Assembly: GCA_034659915.1 (NCBI GenBank)
Contig: JAYEID010000014.1
Location: 1 to 58,390 of the forward strand
Length of the DNA: 58,390 nucleotides
DNA from: Patescibacteria group bacterium
GTDB taxonomy: Bacteria; Patescibacteriota; WWE3; JAUXAW01; JAYEID01
Direction: 5' to 3'
The notes under the pieces are model-generated. The model saw only the letters and a list, made by a program, of their open reading frames with translations, was not told where the DNA came from and made no database searches. Positions 39,768-48,140 of the stretch are shown one piece after another; within the stretch, counting starts at the first letter, position 1, and each line of letters begins with the position of its first letter. The position numbers and the translations under genes were made by a program.

Positions 39768-40493
39768 CTAGTTACCACCATGCGCTATAACTAGTACCCA
39801 CACACTTCGAGCTCCCTTTTTCTTAAGCATTTTAGAAGCTTCAGAAAGGGTAGCACCTGTAGAACAAACATCATCAACCAGAACAATGTTTTTACCTTCT
39901 AAAGCACTTGAACAGGAAAAAGCACCTCGGACATTTTTCTTTCTTTCTTGCTGGTTTAGCTTAGTTTGGCTTTGCGTATAGTGAGCACGCTTCAATCCCA
40001 AGAACGACACGCTCAAATCCAACTGCTGCGCTAAATATTTTGCGAAAATCTCAGACTGATTAAAGCCCCGCTCCCAAAGCCGCAAAGGGTGCAAAGGTAT
40101 GGGAACTAGTACAGTATCAGGCAAAAAAGAAATGGAACTATATGCCAACCACAAAGAAACTAAATCTGCAAATCTTGAAAACAACGCCCACTCACCCCAA
40201 TATTTTGCCCGACAAATTGCAAGCCGCAAGGGACCTTGGTACTGAAACGGAACCAAAAGTCGATCCACACTGTAACGAGTTGCACAACCAGGATGAGTGA
40301 AGCCTCCAATAGCAGGTCTTCCGCAAACTAAACAGTACTGAAACGGAGCGTAAGATAACTTATCTTCGCATTTGGGACATAACCAAGACCCAAACCGCCT
40401 GCAGCCCACACACTTTCGGGGAAAAAGAAAAGAAACTAAAACTTTCCCCAACTTATCCACAATTGCTCTTGTTGCTGTATTAATGGGTATCAT
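39768..40493 (-). CDS. comF: ComF family phosphoribosyltransferase-like protein
   Basis: 241 aa. The N-terminal double zinc finger is CVGCRRFGSWLCPKC...CLVCGRP, and the C-terminal phosphoribosyltransferase motif is NIVLVDDVCSTGATLSEAS. ComF supports DNA uptake and single-strand DNA handling during natural transformation in other bacteria, but homologs occur widely without proven competence. No other competence gene lies nearby. The ATG is 11 nt after a TATAAC box, so a very short leader is likely. The region between it and tmRNA holds the divergent tmRNA promoter. Confidence 0.9.
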   Translation of the reverse strand: MIPINTATRAIVDKLGKVLVSFLFPRKCVGCRRFGSWLCPKCEDKLSYAPFQYCLVCGRPAIGGFTHPGCATRYSVDRLLVPFQYQGPLRLAICRAKYWGEWALFSRFADLVSLWLAYSSISFLPDTVLVPIPLHPLRLWERGFNQSEIFAKYLAQQLDLSVSFLGLKRAHYTQSQTKLNQQERKKNVRGAFSCSSALEGKNIVLVDDVCSTGATLSEASKMLKKKGARSVWVLVIAHGGN

Positions 40494-40543
40494 ATTTACA
40501 AAGTGTTATAGTATTAATAATTTTGGTCTTGTAGTCTTATTAG

Positions 40544-40572
40544 TTGCTTTGGTTTTCTGTTTATGCTATAAT
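40544..40572 (+). promoter_or_regulatory. Promoter of tmRNA
   Basis: TTGCTT (40544-40549), 17-bp spacer, TATAAT (40567-40572), preceded by TGC for an extended -10. It leaves about 40 nt of 5' precursor before the mature tmRNA end. Confidence 0.75.
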
Positions 40573-40618
40573 TCCCCTGATTGAAGAAGTCTTTTCTTCG
40601 TGCACTCTAACAACTCGT

Positions 40619-41035
40619 GGGGATGACTTGGTTTCGATTGAAAACAAGTTCTAGATCTTCAAGCCGAGCAAACCTCGTTAATCTTTAAGTCTCCCAATCT
40701 ATTGGGAGCAGGCAAAATAAATGCCAACTTATTCTCTAAAGTAGAGGAATCAATTAACCGATTTGCGTCGGCACTTGTTTCCCCTACTCCTCAGTACGCC
40801 TTAGCGTAACCTGAGGTGTCCGCTTGGCTTTCTCCCGATGAAGCCTTGCCGGGCATCATCCAGTCGGGATGCGGTATAAAAATCTGGTTTTGTTTTGTAC
40901 CAAAGAACTTATAAACCACACTCAGGCATGTGTTTGTTAGCTTTTACCACCTGAGTATTATTAAAGCTAACTATGCTTGTAAACTGATCTAGAGTAGTTT
41001 TCGAGACGGGGGTTCGACTCCCCCCATCTCCACCA
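40619..41035 (+). ncRNA. ssrA: Transfer-messenger RNA (tmRNA)
   Basis: 417 nt. The 5' end GGGGATGACTTGGTTTCGA pairs as GGGGATG with CATCTCC at the 3' end. The T-arm is GGGGG TTCGACT CCCCC and the end ACCA is encoded. The tag frame starts at GCA 40708 and reads AGKINANLFSK, EESINRFASALVS and PTPQYALA up to TAA (40807-40809), about 33 residues, unusually long, ending in the protease-recognised YALA. Pseudoknot-forming stems flank the tag. smpB lies convergently 240 nt away. It rescues stalled ribosomes. Confidence 0.96.
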
Positions 41036-41068
41036 CGCTTAGCGTGGTGTAGGCCCGCTTAGCGGGCC
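41033..41068. repeat. Two palindromes at the tmRNA CCA end
   Basis: CCACGCTTAGCGTGG (41033-41047) begins exactly with the tmRNA CCA. GGCCCGCTTAGCGGGCC (41052-41068) follows 4 nt later. Both share the CGCTTAGCG core with each other and with the elements near 8110-8138 and 10521-10535. Confidence 0.85.
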
Positions 41069-41232
41069 CACCATGGAAAGCTTTAAGGATCGGGAATTTG
41101 GAAGCCTTAGTCGAATAGGACAAGAGATCTCCCCTTTCAGTACCTAACTCACCGGTACAGATATAACCACAAGTTAAGCCGGACAAACATGGTAACCCTT
41201 TTTTAATTTATCAAGTTACGACGCAACAAAGA

Positions 41233-41258
41233 AATCCCGTCGTTTGACGGGATTTTGT
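41233..41258 (+). terminator. Terminator after tmRNA
   Basis: Stem AATCCCGTC (41233-41241), loop GTTT, GACGGGATT (41246-41254), followed by TTGTGTTT. It lies between convergent ssrA and smpB and may serve both strands. Confidence 0.75.
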
Positions 41259-41275
41259 GTTTCCTCAACCCACAT

Positions 41276-41731
41276 TTATTTTTTCAATTCATCCTTCATA
41301 GCCCTTTCCGCATCTCTTTGCATTGCCTGTTCTTTTAGCTCTTCTCGCCGATCCCGTCGTGTCTTTCCTTTACAAATCCCTAACTCTAACTTAGCTAAGC
41401 CGCTCTTCAAATACATCTTTAGAGGAACGATAGTAAAACCCTTTCGGGCATCAATACCCACCAAGCGCGCTATTTGGCTTCTTCTCAAGAGGAGCTTTCT
41501 CTTCCTTTGGGGGTCAAATGCGTCTCGAGGTGCCTTAGGATAAGGATCAATTCTCATTCCCAAAACATATGCTTCCTCACCAATAATTTTCACGTAACTA
41601 GAACCAAGGCTAACCCGCCCCATTCTAATACTTTTTATCTCAGGACCTTTTAACTCAATACCAGCTTCTAAGGTTTCCAAAACTCTGAAGCGGTGGTATG
41701 CCCTTTTATTAGTTGTAACAATTTTCACCAT
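41276..41731 (-). CDS. smpB: SsrA-binding protein
   Basis: 151 aa, the normal length. It begins VKIVTTNKRAYHRFRVLETLEAGIELKGPEIKSIR, the beta-barrel signature of SmpB, includes RKRKLLLRRSQIARL, and ends in a basic tail (KTRRDRREELKEQAMQRDAER) that enters the ribosomal decoding channel. It binds tmRNA and brings it to stalled ribosomes. ssrA lies convergently next door. AGGA lies 8 nt before the ATG. Confidence 0.97.
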   Translation of the reverse strand: MVKIVTTNKRAYHRFRVLETLEAGIELKGPEIKSIRMGRVSLGSSYVKIIGEEAYVLGMRIDPYPKAPRDAFDPQRKRKLLLRRSQIARLVGIDARKGFTIVPLKMYLKSGLAKLELGICKGKTRRDRREELKEQAMQRDAERAMKDELKK

Positions 41732-41754
41732 GGTTAGTTCCTACGCACAACCTA

Positions 41755-42873
41755 TTATTCAAGCAAACCCATAAATAATTTGTTCTCTGTTACAAAGTAC
41801 AGATACTTCTCATCACTACTAAGTGCAAGATCCCGCGCGTTCCTAAGTTTATCTGTTCTAAACTGGGCATCTAACACTCCGTATTTATCAAATTTAAGCA
41901 CCCGAACATTTTTTGGATCCAACAAGTATAAAAAATTAGAATTTTGCCATCCAGCCATAGCCGCGATTTGCTCCAGTGGTAGATCCAACTGGGTACGCAC
42001 ATAAAAATCTTGCTCCACTCCCCTCCTAAATTTATAAAAGCTTTCCGACCAAATATAAATATCGCCATCAATTAGCATAAGGGAATGACCCCCAACTTCT
42101 ATCTCTTCTCCTAACCAAGGTACATAATCGTACCCGAACACGCTAGGGTAAAATTTAAAAACTTGATTCTGGGCTGAGGAAAGTACATAAACCCAATCAG
42201 AAAATAGGGAAACATCTGTTACTTGCCACCCACTATCTAAAGATTGAACTTCCCCTAGCTCCAAACTAGGTTGCAATCTTGCAAACCCTTGCGTCCCCCA
42301 AACTAACATGCCTTCTTCACTTGCGGAAAGTCCTTCCAAATTTCCCGGAAAAGAAAGGGATATCGTTTCTACCACCGGTTGGGAAGCGGTCAAATTAGAA
42401 AAATGCCAAAGCTTAGAACTTTTCTTATCCAGTAGAAGCAGAGATTCACTCCCAGGCACAAAAACTACAGACACTAGGTCCGTCTTTTCTCCTATACTTG
42501 AGAAGTCAAAAACTTTTCTTACTGTTAATTCTTGAATTTTAAGAATCTGATTCTCAATCTCCAGAAAATTTTCTCGCACATCGTTAGCCCGCCGCTCTGG
42601 AATACCCAATCTCTCTGCCCGCAACAGTTCCTCACGACCCAAATTAAGGCGCTCCCGAGCTTCCTCATCATCCAGCCCTACTAAATCTTGCGCAATTTTC
42701 AAACTTTCCTCTGCCTTCTGCATTGCAACTAAAGCTTGCTCTCGCCTAACAACGTTGCGCTGCTTAATCAAAGTAAAAATTACGGAACCAAGGAAGATTA
42801 AAGAAAGGAGCACCAGCAGAATAGTTGTAGATCTTGTAGATACATTTTTAGAAGATTTTTTTTGGTACTCCAT
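41755..42873 (-). CDS. Membrane-anchored protein with coiled coil and beta-propeller-like domain
   Basis: 372 aa. One N-terminal helix (TTILLVLLSLIFLGSVIFTLI) is followed by a coiled coil (about 50-115, EQALVAMQKAEESLKIAQDL) and then a repetitive extracytoplasmic region. That region has repeated 40-residue blades (VVFVPGSESLLLLDKKSSKLWHF, DVSLFSDWVYVLSSAQNQVFKF, NARDLALSSDEKYLYFVTENKL), like an NHL- or WD-type propeller. It probably acts as a surface scaffold; no enzyme motif is seen. It starts 6 nt before the small membrane protein gene's stop and is likely cotranscribed with the two genes upstream. Confidence 0.65.
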   Translation of the reverse strand: MEYQKKSSKNVSTRSTTILLVLLSLIFLGSVIFTLIKQRNVVRREQALVAMQKAEESLKIAQDLVGLDDEEARERLNLGREELLRAERLGIPERRANDVRENFLEIENQILKIQELTVRKVFDFSSIGEKTDLVSVVFVPGSESLLLLDKKSSKLWHFSNLTASQPVVETISLSFPGNLEGLSASEEGMLVWGTQGFARLQPSLELGEVQSLDSGWQVTDVSLFSDWVYVLSSAQNQVFKFYPSVFGYDYVPWLGEEIEVGGHSLMLIDGDIYIWSESFYKFRRGVEQDFYVRTQLDLPLEQIAAMAGWQNSNFLYLLDPKNVRVLKFDKYGVLDAQFRTDKLRNARDLALSSDEKYLYFVTENKLFMGLLE

Positions 42874-42879
42874 TAAATA

Positions 42880-43110
42880 TCAAAAAATTAAAGCTATTGT
42901 AGCAGCAAAAGCTAAAAAAGCAAAAATAAAATTTATAAATCCAACAGCATATACCCAACCAGAAACGCTAGTCTTTATGTTCATTACAAGAAGATGTATT
43001 TGCCGAACTGCTAGCAATGAAAATACTACATAAAAGAGCACCAAAACTCCCAAAATGTATTCTACTAAGGTAACAAGATTAAATTGCAAAGGAATAACTT
43101 CTTCAATCAT
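42880..43110 (-). CDS. Small two-helix membrane protein (76 aa)
   Basis: The start is ATG 43110, which overlaps the stop of the upstream PH gene by 8 nt (ATGATTGA), the sign of translational coupling. Two helices (LVTLVEYILGVLVLFYVVFSLLAV and YAVGFINFIFAFLAFAATIALIF) are joined by a short polar loop RQIHLLVMNIKTSVSGW. Proteins of this shape are common in CPR genomes (DUF5657-like), with unknown function. Confidence 0.7.
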   Translation of the reverse strand: MIEEVIPLQFNLVTLVEYILGVLVLFYVVFSLLAVRQIHLLVMNIKTSVSGWVYAVGFINFIFAFLAFAATIALIF

Positions 43111-43678
43111 ACAATTGGGCAAGATCTGTAATCAAATCATGGACTTGTGCCGGTCGCGGAACAGCAATAAAATCAAACTCACGCGCTTCTGCAGCTGTCT
43201 GTACATATATGTCACCATAATTAAAAAGTGTATGGGCAGCACCGCTTACACTATAGGTAACATCTTGAATCTGAGATAACTCAGTCTCCGAAACACGAAA
43301 GAAAAGGAGACCAAAATAATCCAGATCCACTATTTTCCGGTCAGTAACCAAATAAATATTGAAAAACCACGAAAGAAAGGATAATAAGGCGTAACCACAA
43401 CAAAAAAGATACCAAAGAATACTGAGTAATATCCTTACCCTAACTGGGATAAAAACGTTTTCAAACAAGGTATTTTCAAGAATTAAGACAAGCGCAAAAG
43501 GGAACAAGATTAGGAAAAGCAGAACCAACAACCAGGGTAGGTTTGTTATGGGATGTCTTCTTAGAAGAAGTAAAACCTCCTCCCCAGGCTCCTGAGCGGC
43601 AAAGTTAACATCACCTGGGTTTTCTGTATAAGCAGAAAGGGCTGAGTTCCTCTTTTGCTGAGAAATCCTATCCTTCAT
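43103..43678 (-). CDS. Membrane protein with bacterial PH domain
   Basis: 191 aa. An N-terminal cytoplasmic part (AAQEPGEEVLLLLRRHPITN) is followed by two helices (LPWLLVLLFLILFPFALVLIL and ILLSILWYLFCCGYALLSFLSWFFNIYLV) and a C-terminal bacterial PH-like beta domain (TDRKIVDLDYFGLLFFRVSETELSQIQDVTY). It is first in a run with the two-helix and propeller-like proteins. TATAAT (43693-43688) ends 9 nt before the ATG, giving a leaderless transcript. Confidence 0.8.
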   Translation of the reverse strand: MKDRISQQKRNSALSAYTENPGDVNFAAQEPGEEVLLLLRRHPITNLPWLLVLLFLILFPFALVLILENTLFENVFIPVRVRILLSILWYLFCCGYALLSFLSWFFNIYLVTDRKIVDLDYFGLLFFRVSETELSQIQDVTYSVSGAAHTLFNYGDIYVQTAAEAREFDFIAVPRPAQVHDLITDLAQLYD

Positions 43679-43707
43679 TTGGCTACTATTATAGCACGAA
43701 AGGGTTT

Positions 43708-44271
43708 TTAGAGCTCCTGATAAAGGTTTTCAGCTTCTGGGTATGGGTCTTTTAGCTTTAAGGCTTGTTCAATTGCTAACTTTGCCTTACTCCTCTCGCC
43801 AGCTAAACTGTAAGAAAGTGCGCTTAGATACCACAAATTAGGGTCAGTGGGACACAGGTTTAAGGCCTGCGTAACATATTTTTCTAACTCCTCCTGGTAC
43901 CTAGAGTCAATCTGCGCCAAGATGTAATAAGTTGAGATAACAGACTTCAAAGTAACCAGATTTTGCGGGTTTAGCTGAACAGCCCTATCTGCTTCTTGCG
44001 AAGCATACATGCTAAAATCATCAGCATTTGCTCCCACCTTAGCTAAAACTGCATGTCCTCTTGCTAAATCCTTATAGTAGCGGGGCTCCCAAGGCCACAA
44101 ATTTGTAGCTTGTTCCAAAACCCACACACTTTGGGCCATGTACCCTCTTTGCGCTAGGACACGACCCCGCGCATACTTTAAATCTGCCAAAAACCTTACT
44201 GCTATAGCACCCAACAAATTAATAGTTAATACAGTTGTTATCATTAACAGGAAGCCTTGTTTCTTTTTCAT
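43708..44271 (-). CDS. TPR-repeat protein with N-terminal membrane anchor
   Basis: 187 aa from ATG 44271, one nt after the O-antigen ligase stop. A helix (GFLLMITTVLTINLLGAIAV) is followed by about three tetratricopeptide repeats (ARGRVLAQRGYMAQSVWVLEQATNLWPW, ADRAVQLNPQNLVTLK, LWYLSALSYSLAGERSKAKLAIEQALKL). In many bacteria such TPRs are fused to the C-terminus of O-antigen ligase; here they are separate but coupled. It probably binds a partner of the ligase. Confidence 0.85.
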   Translation of the reverse strand: MKKKQGFLLMITTVLTINLLGAIAVRFLADLKYARGRVLAQRGYMAQSVWVLEQATNLWPWEPRYYKDLARGHAVLAKVGANADDFSMYASQEADRAVQLNPQNLVTLKSVISTYYILAQIDSRYQEELEKYVTQALNLCPTDPNLWYLSALSYSLAGERSKAKLAIEQALKLKDPYPEAENLYQEL

Positions 44272-44272
44272 A

Positions 44273-45637
44273 TCAGTAAGCACACGCAGCACATAAAAAA
44301 GCTGGGTAAAGCCAAAAAAGCAGTGCAGTGGGAACCACGGAAAATCCAAAAAGGTTGGTGACAAGCAAACTAAGCCAACCACAAAACGCAGCACGCTTTA
44401 GATACTGGATCCTTCTTTCCCCAAGGGCACCTAACCCTACAATAGCACTGTCTTTGCCCAACCCCCACCAAACAAAAACTCCAACATACGCTAAGTAAGA
44501 AAGAAGGCCAAAGGCACCTTGCTCAGTAAGAACATCCAGGTACTCATTGTGCGCTCGGTTATAAAGAAACTCCCATTCAGATGTTTTATTTAATTCTGAA
44601 GGCCTATGAGGCAAAAAGGCATAAGCAAAGGTTTCCGGACCAGTTCCCACCAAAAATACCTTGGGAGAGCTTTTCCACACATCGAGAGCTCCGCGCCAAA
44701 CAATTTTTCGTATTTGGGCAGTATCACCTCCTCCAGCAATATTAAGTTCCGAAGCATACACCTCATAATTTCCAACTAAATGCCTCCAAGCTCCCTCTAT
44801 TCTTTCTAAGTAAGGACCTGAATAACAAGTAATTATAAAACCATAAGCTAGTGCCAAAATAAAAACAGTCCCTTTTGGGTAAAAGCTCCGCGCTTGAATA
44901 GGAAAAACAATAAAAAAGAATCCCACAACTACAACAAAGCCCAAAAGCCCTGACAACGAGTAAGTAAACCAAAAAGCGGTAAATGTAATAACTGACAACA
45001 CGAAAAACACTATTTTTAAAAATCCCTTTCTTTCCGCAAAGTAAAAAGCCCAAGACAAGGGAATAACCATTAATAACCAAGCAGCCAACCAATTTGGCTG
45101 ACCCAAGAAAGAAAAAACGCGGGAAGCAGAATCCTGAACCCAATACTGGTTGTCAATTCCAAAATGTTGAAGAACAGCATAAATACTAACAATAAAACTT
45201 GAAAATACTAACGCAAAGCAAAACTTCACAAACACCTCTGGCTTAGCTCCAAATTCAAAAATATACACCAAGAAGAGAGCAAGGTAAGCTCCAACACTAA
45301 AAAGTCCTCCGTGAAACCGGGAATAATAGCCAAAAATAGAAGTATAGATGTGCATAGAGAAAACTACCGAGAAGAAAAACCAAACTAAATGAACAAAAAG
45401 TAGAGTTATCCACGGTACTTTTTTGAAAACATGTTGTAGAGAAGGAAAAGAAGTAAAAAGAGATCTAATAGTAAAGCAGGCAACAATAAGCACTGCTAAA
45501 GCATAAACAAAAATCATCTTTGGAAACTCAAAAAGCTCATATGTCCAAGGGCATATTAGTAGGGGTGTTATAAAAAATAACAGTATATACAAAACGTAAA
45601 TAGTCTTGTCGCATATTGACACTATCTGATTTTCCAT
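44273..45637 (-). CDS. O-antigen ligase/polymerase family membrane protein
   Basis: 454 aa with about eleven membrane helices and a large periplasmic-side loop near residues 285-350 with the family's FLVGTGPETFAYAF and RAHNEYLDVLTEQGAFGLLSYL (Wzy_C). It polymerises or ligates lipid-linked sugar chains at the outside of the membrane. TTACAT-17-TATTCT with the -10 box 9 nt before the ATG suggests a leaderless start. Operon with the TPR gene. Other polysaccharide genes follow at 46.7-52.4 kb. Confidence 0.88.
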   Translation of the reverse strand: MENQIVSICDKTIYVLYILLFFITPLLICPWTYELFEFPKMIFVYALAVLIVACFTIRSLFTSFPSLQHVFKKVPWITLLFVHLVWFFFSVVFSMHIYTSIFGYYSRFHGGLFSVGAYLALFLVYIFEFGAKPEVFVKFCFALVFSSFIVSIYAVLQHFGIDNQYWVQDSASRVFSFLGQPNWLAAWLLMVIPLSWAFYFAERKGFLKIVFFVLSVITFTAFWFTYSLSGLLGFVVVVGFFFIVFPIQARSFYPKGTVFILALAYGFIITCYSGPYLERIEGAWRHLVGNYEVYASELNIAGGGDTAQIRKIVWRGALDVWKSSPKVFLVGTGPETFAYAFLPHRPSELNKTSEWEFLYNRAHNEYLDVLTEQGAFGLLSYLAYVGVFVWWGLGKDSAIVGLGALGERRIQYLKRAAFCGWLSLLVTNLFGFSVVPTALLFWLYPAFLCAACAY

Positions 45638-45699
45638 AGTATGCTTAGAATAACACTACTTGCTGCAAAATGTAATTTAAGGGAAGTACTTATAAAGGC

Positions 45700-46203
45700 A
45701 TGATTTCCAAAACCCTGCTCAAATTAATTGATGAAGCTATCCTTCCCGCAGTTGTTGTTATAGCCGGGAAGGTCTTGGGAGTAGCTATTCTCTCTATACA
45801 CATCAATGTGCCGTTTACTCTAGATTTGGGTACTCTAGCAGAACATCACGCTGCCACAATAAATAAATACTCCAACCTTTTTTCCTACAGTGCAGTAACG
45901 CTAGGTATGGTTTTTATCCTAATCCGCTCTTACCTTTTCCATACAACACATATAAGTCCGAAAATAACGCTCCGTTTGTATGACCTAAACCTTACATCAC
46001 TAATTGAAACCACCTACGAGCTGTTTCACCAAGCAGTTGTTTGGCTTTCATATCAATGGCTTCTAACTATTTTGTTTTTATTACAATCATATTGGAACCT
46101 TGTTTCTTGGGAATATTCGCTTGCCATTTTATTTGTGACTCTAATATTTACTAGCATATTCATTATTGATGTCGACCGCGAAATAAAAATTGCTAAATCA
46201 TGA
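45700..46203 (+). CDS. Hypothetical membrane protein, 167 aa
   Basis: Four or so hydrophobic helices (AILPAVVVIAGKVLGVAILSI, AVTLGMVFILIRSYLF, WLLTILFLLQSYWNLV, LAILFVTLIFTSIFIIDV). No family is recognised. Its TGA overlaps the ATG of the next gene by 4 nt, so the pair is coupled. It is divergent from the O-antigen ligase gene, with 62 nt between starts. Confidence 0.65.
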   Translation: MISKTLLKLIDEAILPAVVVIAGKVLGVAILSIHINVPFTLDLGTLAEHHAATINKYSNLFSYSAVTLGMVFILIRSYLFHTTHISPKITLRLYDLNLTSLIETTYELFHQAVVWLSYQWLLTILFLLQSYWNLVSWEYSLAILFVTLIFTSIFIIDVDREIKIAKS

Positions 46204-46679
46204 ACCGAATAACCAAATTCCTCACAAATACAGCCTTAGCAAGCATGTTAGTAATCTTAATCTTAGGCCCTATTGGAGTAGTAGGTTACATAAGTGGGAT
46301 GGACCCCACTCTTGAAGTAGGAACTTTTCTCGGAGCTAGAATTAATTCCAAAGGAGAAGTTCTTCAGAAAATTAAAGAAGGCATCAGCAAAAAAATTGCA
46401 GTTAAAACTTTCTGGGGACAACAAGCTACTTACAAACGTGCTATCAGCCTTAAAAACAATACCAATGCCTCCCAAACATACCAAATTGAAATAATGAATA
46501 TTGAAGGAAAACGTTCCGAAGATCAAGATATAGTTGCCTACTTCAGTCCCAATCAACAACCAGAAATAACTTTGGACCCCAAACAATCGTGCTGGATAGA
46601 CATCATAATTACAGCACCAAGCCTACCAAACCTAGAAAGCTCCCTAACTCAAATAACACTAACTATCTGGACACTCTAA
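46200..46679 (+). CDS. Exported hypothetical protein, 159 aa
   Basis: One N-terminal helix (FLTNTALASMLVILILGPIGVVGYI) is followed by an extracytoplasmic beta-sandwich-like domain (YKRAISLKNNTNASQTYQIEIMNIEG, LDPKQSCWIDIIITAP) resembling an immunoglobulin-like or COG1470-type domain. Coupled to the preceding membrane protein by an ATGA overlap; together they may form a two-part surface complex. No known family is claimed. It ends convergently against the UbiA-type gene with stops touching. Confidence 0.65.
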   Translation: MNRITKFLTNTALASMLVILILGPIGVVGYISGMDPTLEVGTFLGARINSKGEVLQKIKEGISKKIAVKTFWGQQATYKRAISLKNNTNASQTYQIEIMNIEGKRSEDQDIVAYFSPNQQPEITLDPKQSCWIDIIITAPSLPNLESSLTQITLTIWTL

Positions 46680-47617
46680 AACAAGTCATTACCTCCCAAA
46701 ACATATACAATAACCCAAACTGCTAACGCCCAACATAAAACTGATAAGAGTAAGGGTACGTCCGAAAGCAAGACTTCTGCCGGAGATTCTCCCTCTTTCT
46801 TTTCATAAATTACGTACAAATACCGTGTTACACCATAAATTACAACAGGTACAGTCAGCAACATCCACTTGGGCTTGGCCAAAATGGAAGGTAATAACTC
46901 TTGGAAAGCACTAGCAGTAGGTGATGTTTGAAAAGCAAAAAGCGAGTAAGACAAGATTGTAAATGCAGAAAAAGTGGAAATAGCGGAATCTAGCAAAGTA
47001 TCAGGGTAATCCCTCAACGCTGCTCTAGCATCAAAGGTTTGCCCTTGTACTTCCAACAAGGTCCTTTCAGATCTCCTCTTCCCAAAAGCCATAAGAAGAG
47101 ACAACCCAATAGTAGTTAGAACCAACCACGAAGATATTGAGACAGGAACTACCAAAGCACCTGCAAAAACTCGAAAGATAAAACCTAGCGCGATGGTAAG
47201 TGCATCAATAATTATAACGTCCCGCAAAAAACTACTATAAGCAAGCTGTAAAACCACGTAAGCAAAGACGACAAGAAAGAAATAGTGCGATAATTTAAAA
47301 GATAAGGGAAAAGCAATAGCTAAGAAAATTACACAACTGATTAGAGCTATAATTGGAGAAAGCTTCCCACTAGCAATAGGGCGGTGCTTCTTTACAGGAT
47401 GCAGTCGATCCTTTTCTCTATCCATTACATCATTAAAAATATACATTGCCGACGACACTATACAAAACACAACAAAACCGGCTGTTACTCGCAAAAAAGT
47501 TTGTGGATCAAACAAATTACCAGCAAGAAATGCAGCACCAAAAAGAATAACATTTTTGAGCCACTGACTTGGCCGAGCTGATATTAAAATAAAACGTATG
47601 GTTTTTATTAAGGTCAT
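46676..47617 (-). CDS. UbiA-family prenyltransferase (decaprenyl-phosphate phosphoribosyltransferase-like)
   Basis: 313 aa from ATG 47617 (a TTG lies five codons upstream). About nine helices. The first Asp-rich motif is NDVMDREKDRLHPVKKHRPIASG, followed by YSSFLRDVIIIDALTIALGF. This long form with HPxKxxRPIASG is typical of the branch that adds phosphoribose to polyprenyl phosphate (as in decaprenylphosphoryl-arabinose synthesis), but other acceptors are possible. It sits next to MraY/WecA-type and GT39 genes, supporting a role in lipid-linked sugar supply. Confidence 0.88.
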   Translation of the reverse strand: MTLIKTIRFILISARPSQWLKNVILFGAAFLAGNLFDPQTFLRVTAGFVVFCIVSSAMYIFNDVMDREKDRLHPVKKHRPIASGKLSPIIALISCVIFLAIAFPLSFKLSHYFFLVVFAYVVLQLAYSSFLRDVIIIDALTIALGFIFRVFAGALVVPVSISSWLVLTTIGLSLLMAFGKRRSERTLLEVQGQTFDARAALRDYPDTLLDSAISTFSAFTILSYSLFAFQTSPTASAFQELLPSILAKPKWMLLTVPVVIYGVTRYLYVIYEKKEGESPAEVLLSDVPLLLSVLCWALAVWVIVYVLGGNDLF

Positions 47618-47687
47618 TGGCACACTTTTCAAACTTTGGACTGTCTATTTGAATTTTAACACTACCTAAGCTAGTATACCACTTGCC

Positions 47688-48140
47688 ATGATGTCTACAG
47701 TACACACTTTTGTTGGAATTGCTATGGGACTAAAGGTCACACCATGGCCGCTAGCCTTAGCACTCTCCTTTCTTTCTCACTTTGCTCTGGACCTGATACC
47801 CCATTGGGACTTTTTTAGTTTCAAAGACGAAATTACTAAAAGGGATAAGATAAACGCAGGACTAGATGTTTTTACAGGTTTTGTTCTTGGTAGTATTTTC
47901 ATAATAAACGCGTTACCAGACCTAAAACAAGCCTTGGTTCTCGCAGGAACTTGCGCTTTAGCAAATCTACCCGATGCTCTTGAAGCACCTTACGTTTTCT
48001 GGGGCAACGAAAATTGGGTTACAATAACAACCATGAAGATTCAACACATTTTCCATGGCAGGGCTCACCTCCCCTGGGGAGTTATAACGCAACTTGGTAT
48101 ATTAGCACTAGCAATTATCCTGCTTATCTTTCCAAAATAA
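47688..48140 (+). CDS. Membrane-bound metal-dependent hydrolase-like protein
   Basis: 150 aa. It begins MSTVHTFVGIAMGL and carries FLSHFALDLIPHWDFF, a His/Asp-rich metal motif inside membrane segments, with further helices after (DVFTGFVLGSIFIINAL, ITQLGILALAIILLI). The pattern is that of DUF457/YdjM-like predicted hydrolases. The substrate is unknown. Two ATGs occur in tandem; TATACC ends 7 nt before the first. Its 3' end overlaps the convergent MraY-like gene by 33 nt. Confidence 0.75.
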   Translation: MMSTVHTFVGIAMGLKVTPWPLALALSFLSHFALDLIPHWDFFSFKDEITKRDKINAGLDVFTGFVLGSIFIINALPDLKQALVLAGTCALANLPDALEAPYVFWGNENWVTITTMKIQHIFHGRAHLPWGVITQLGILALAIILLIFPK

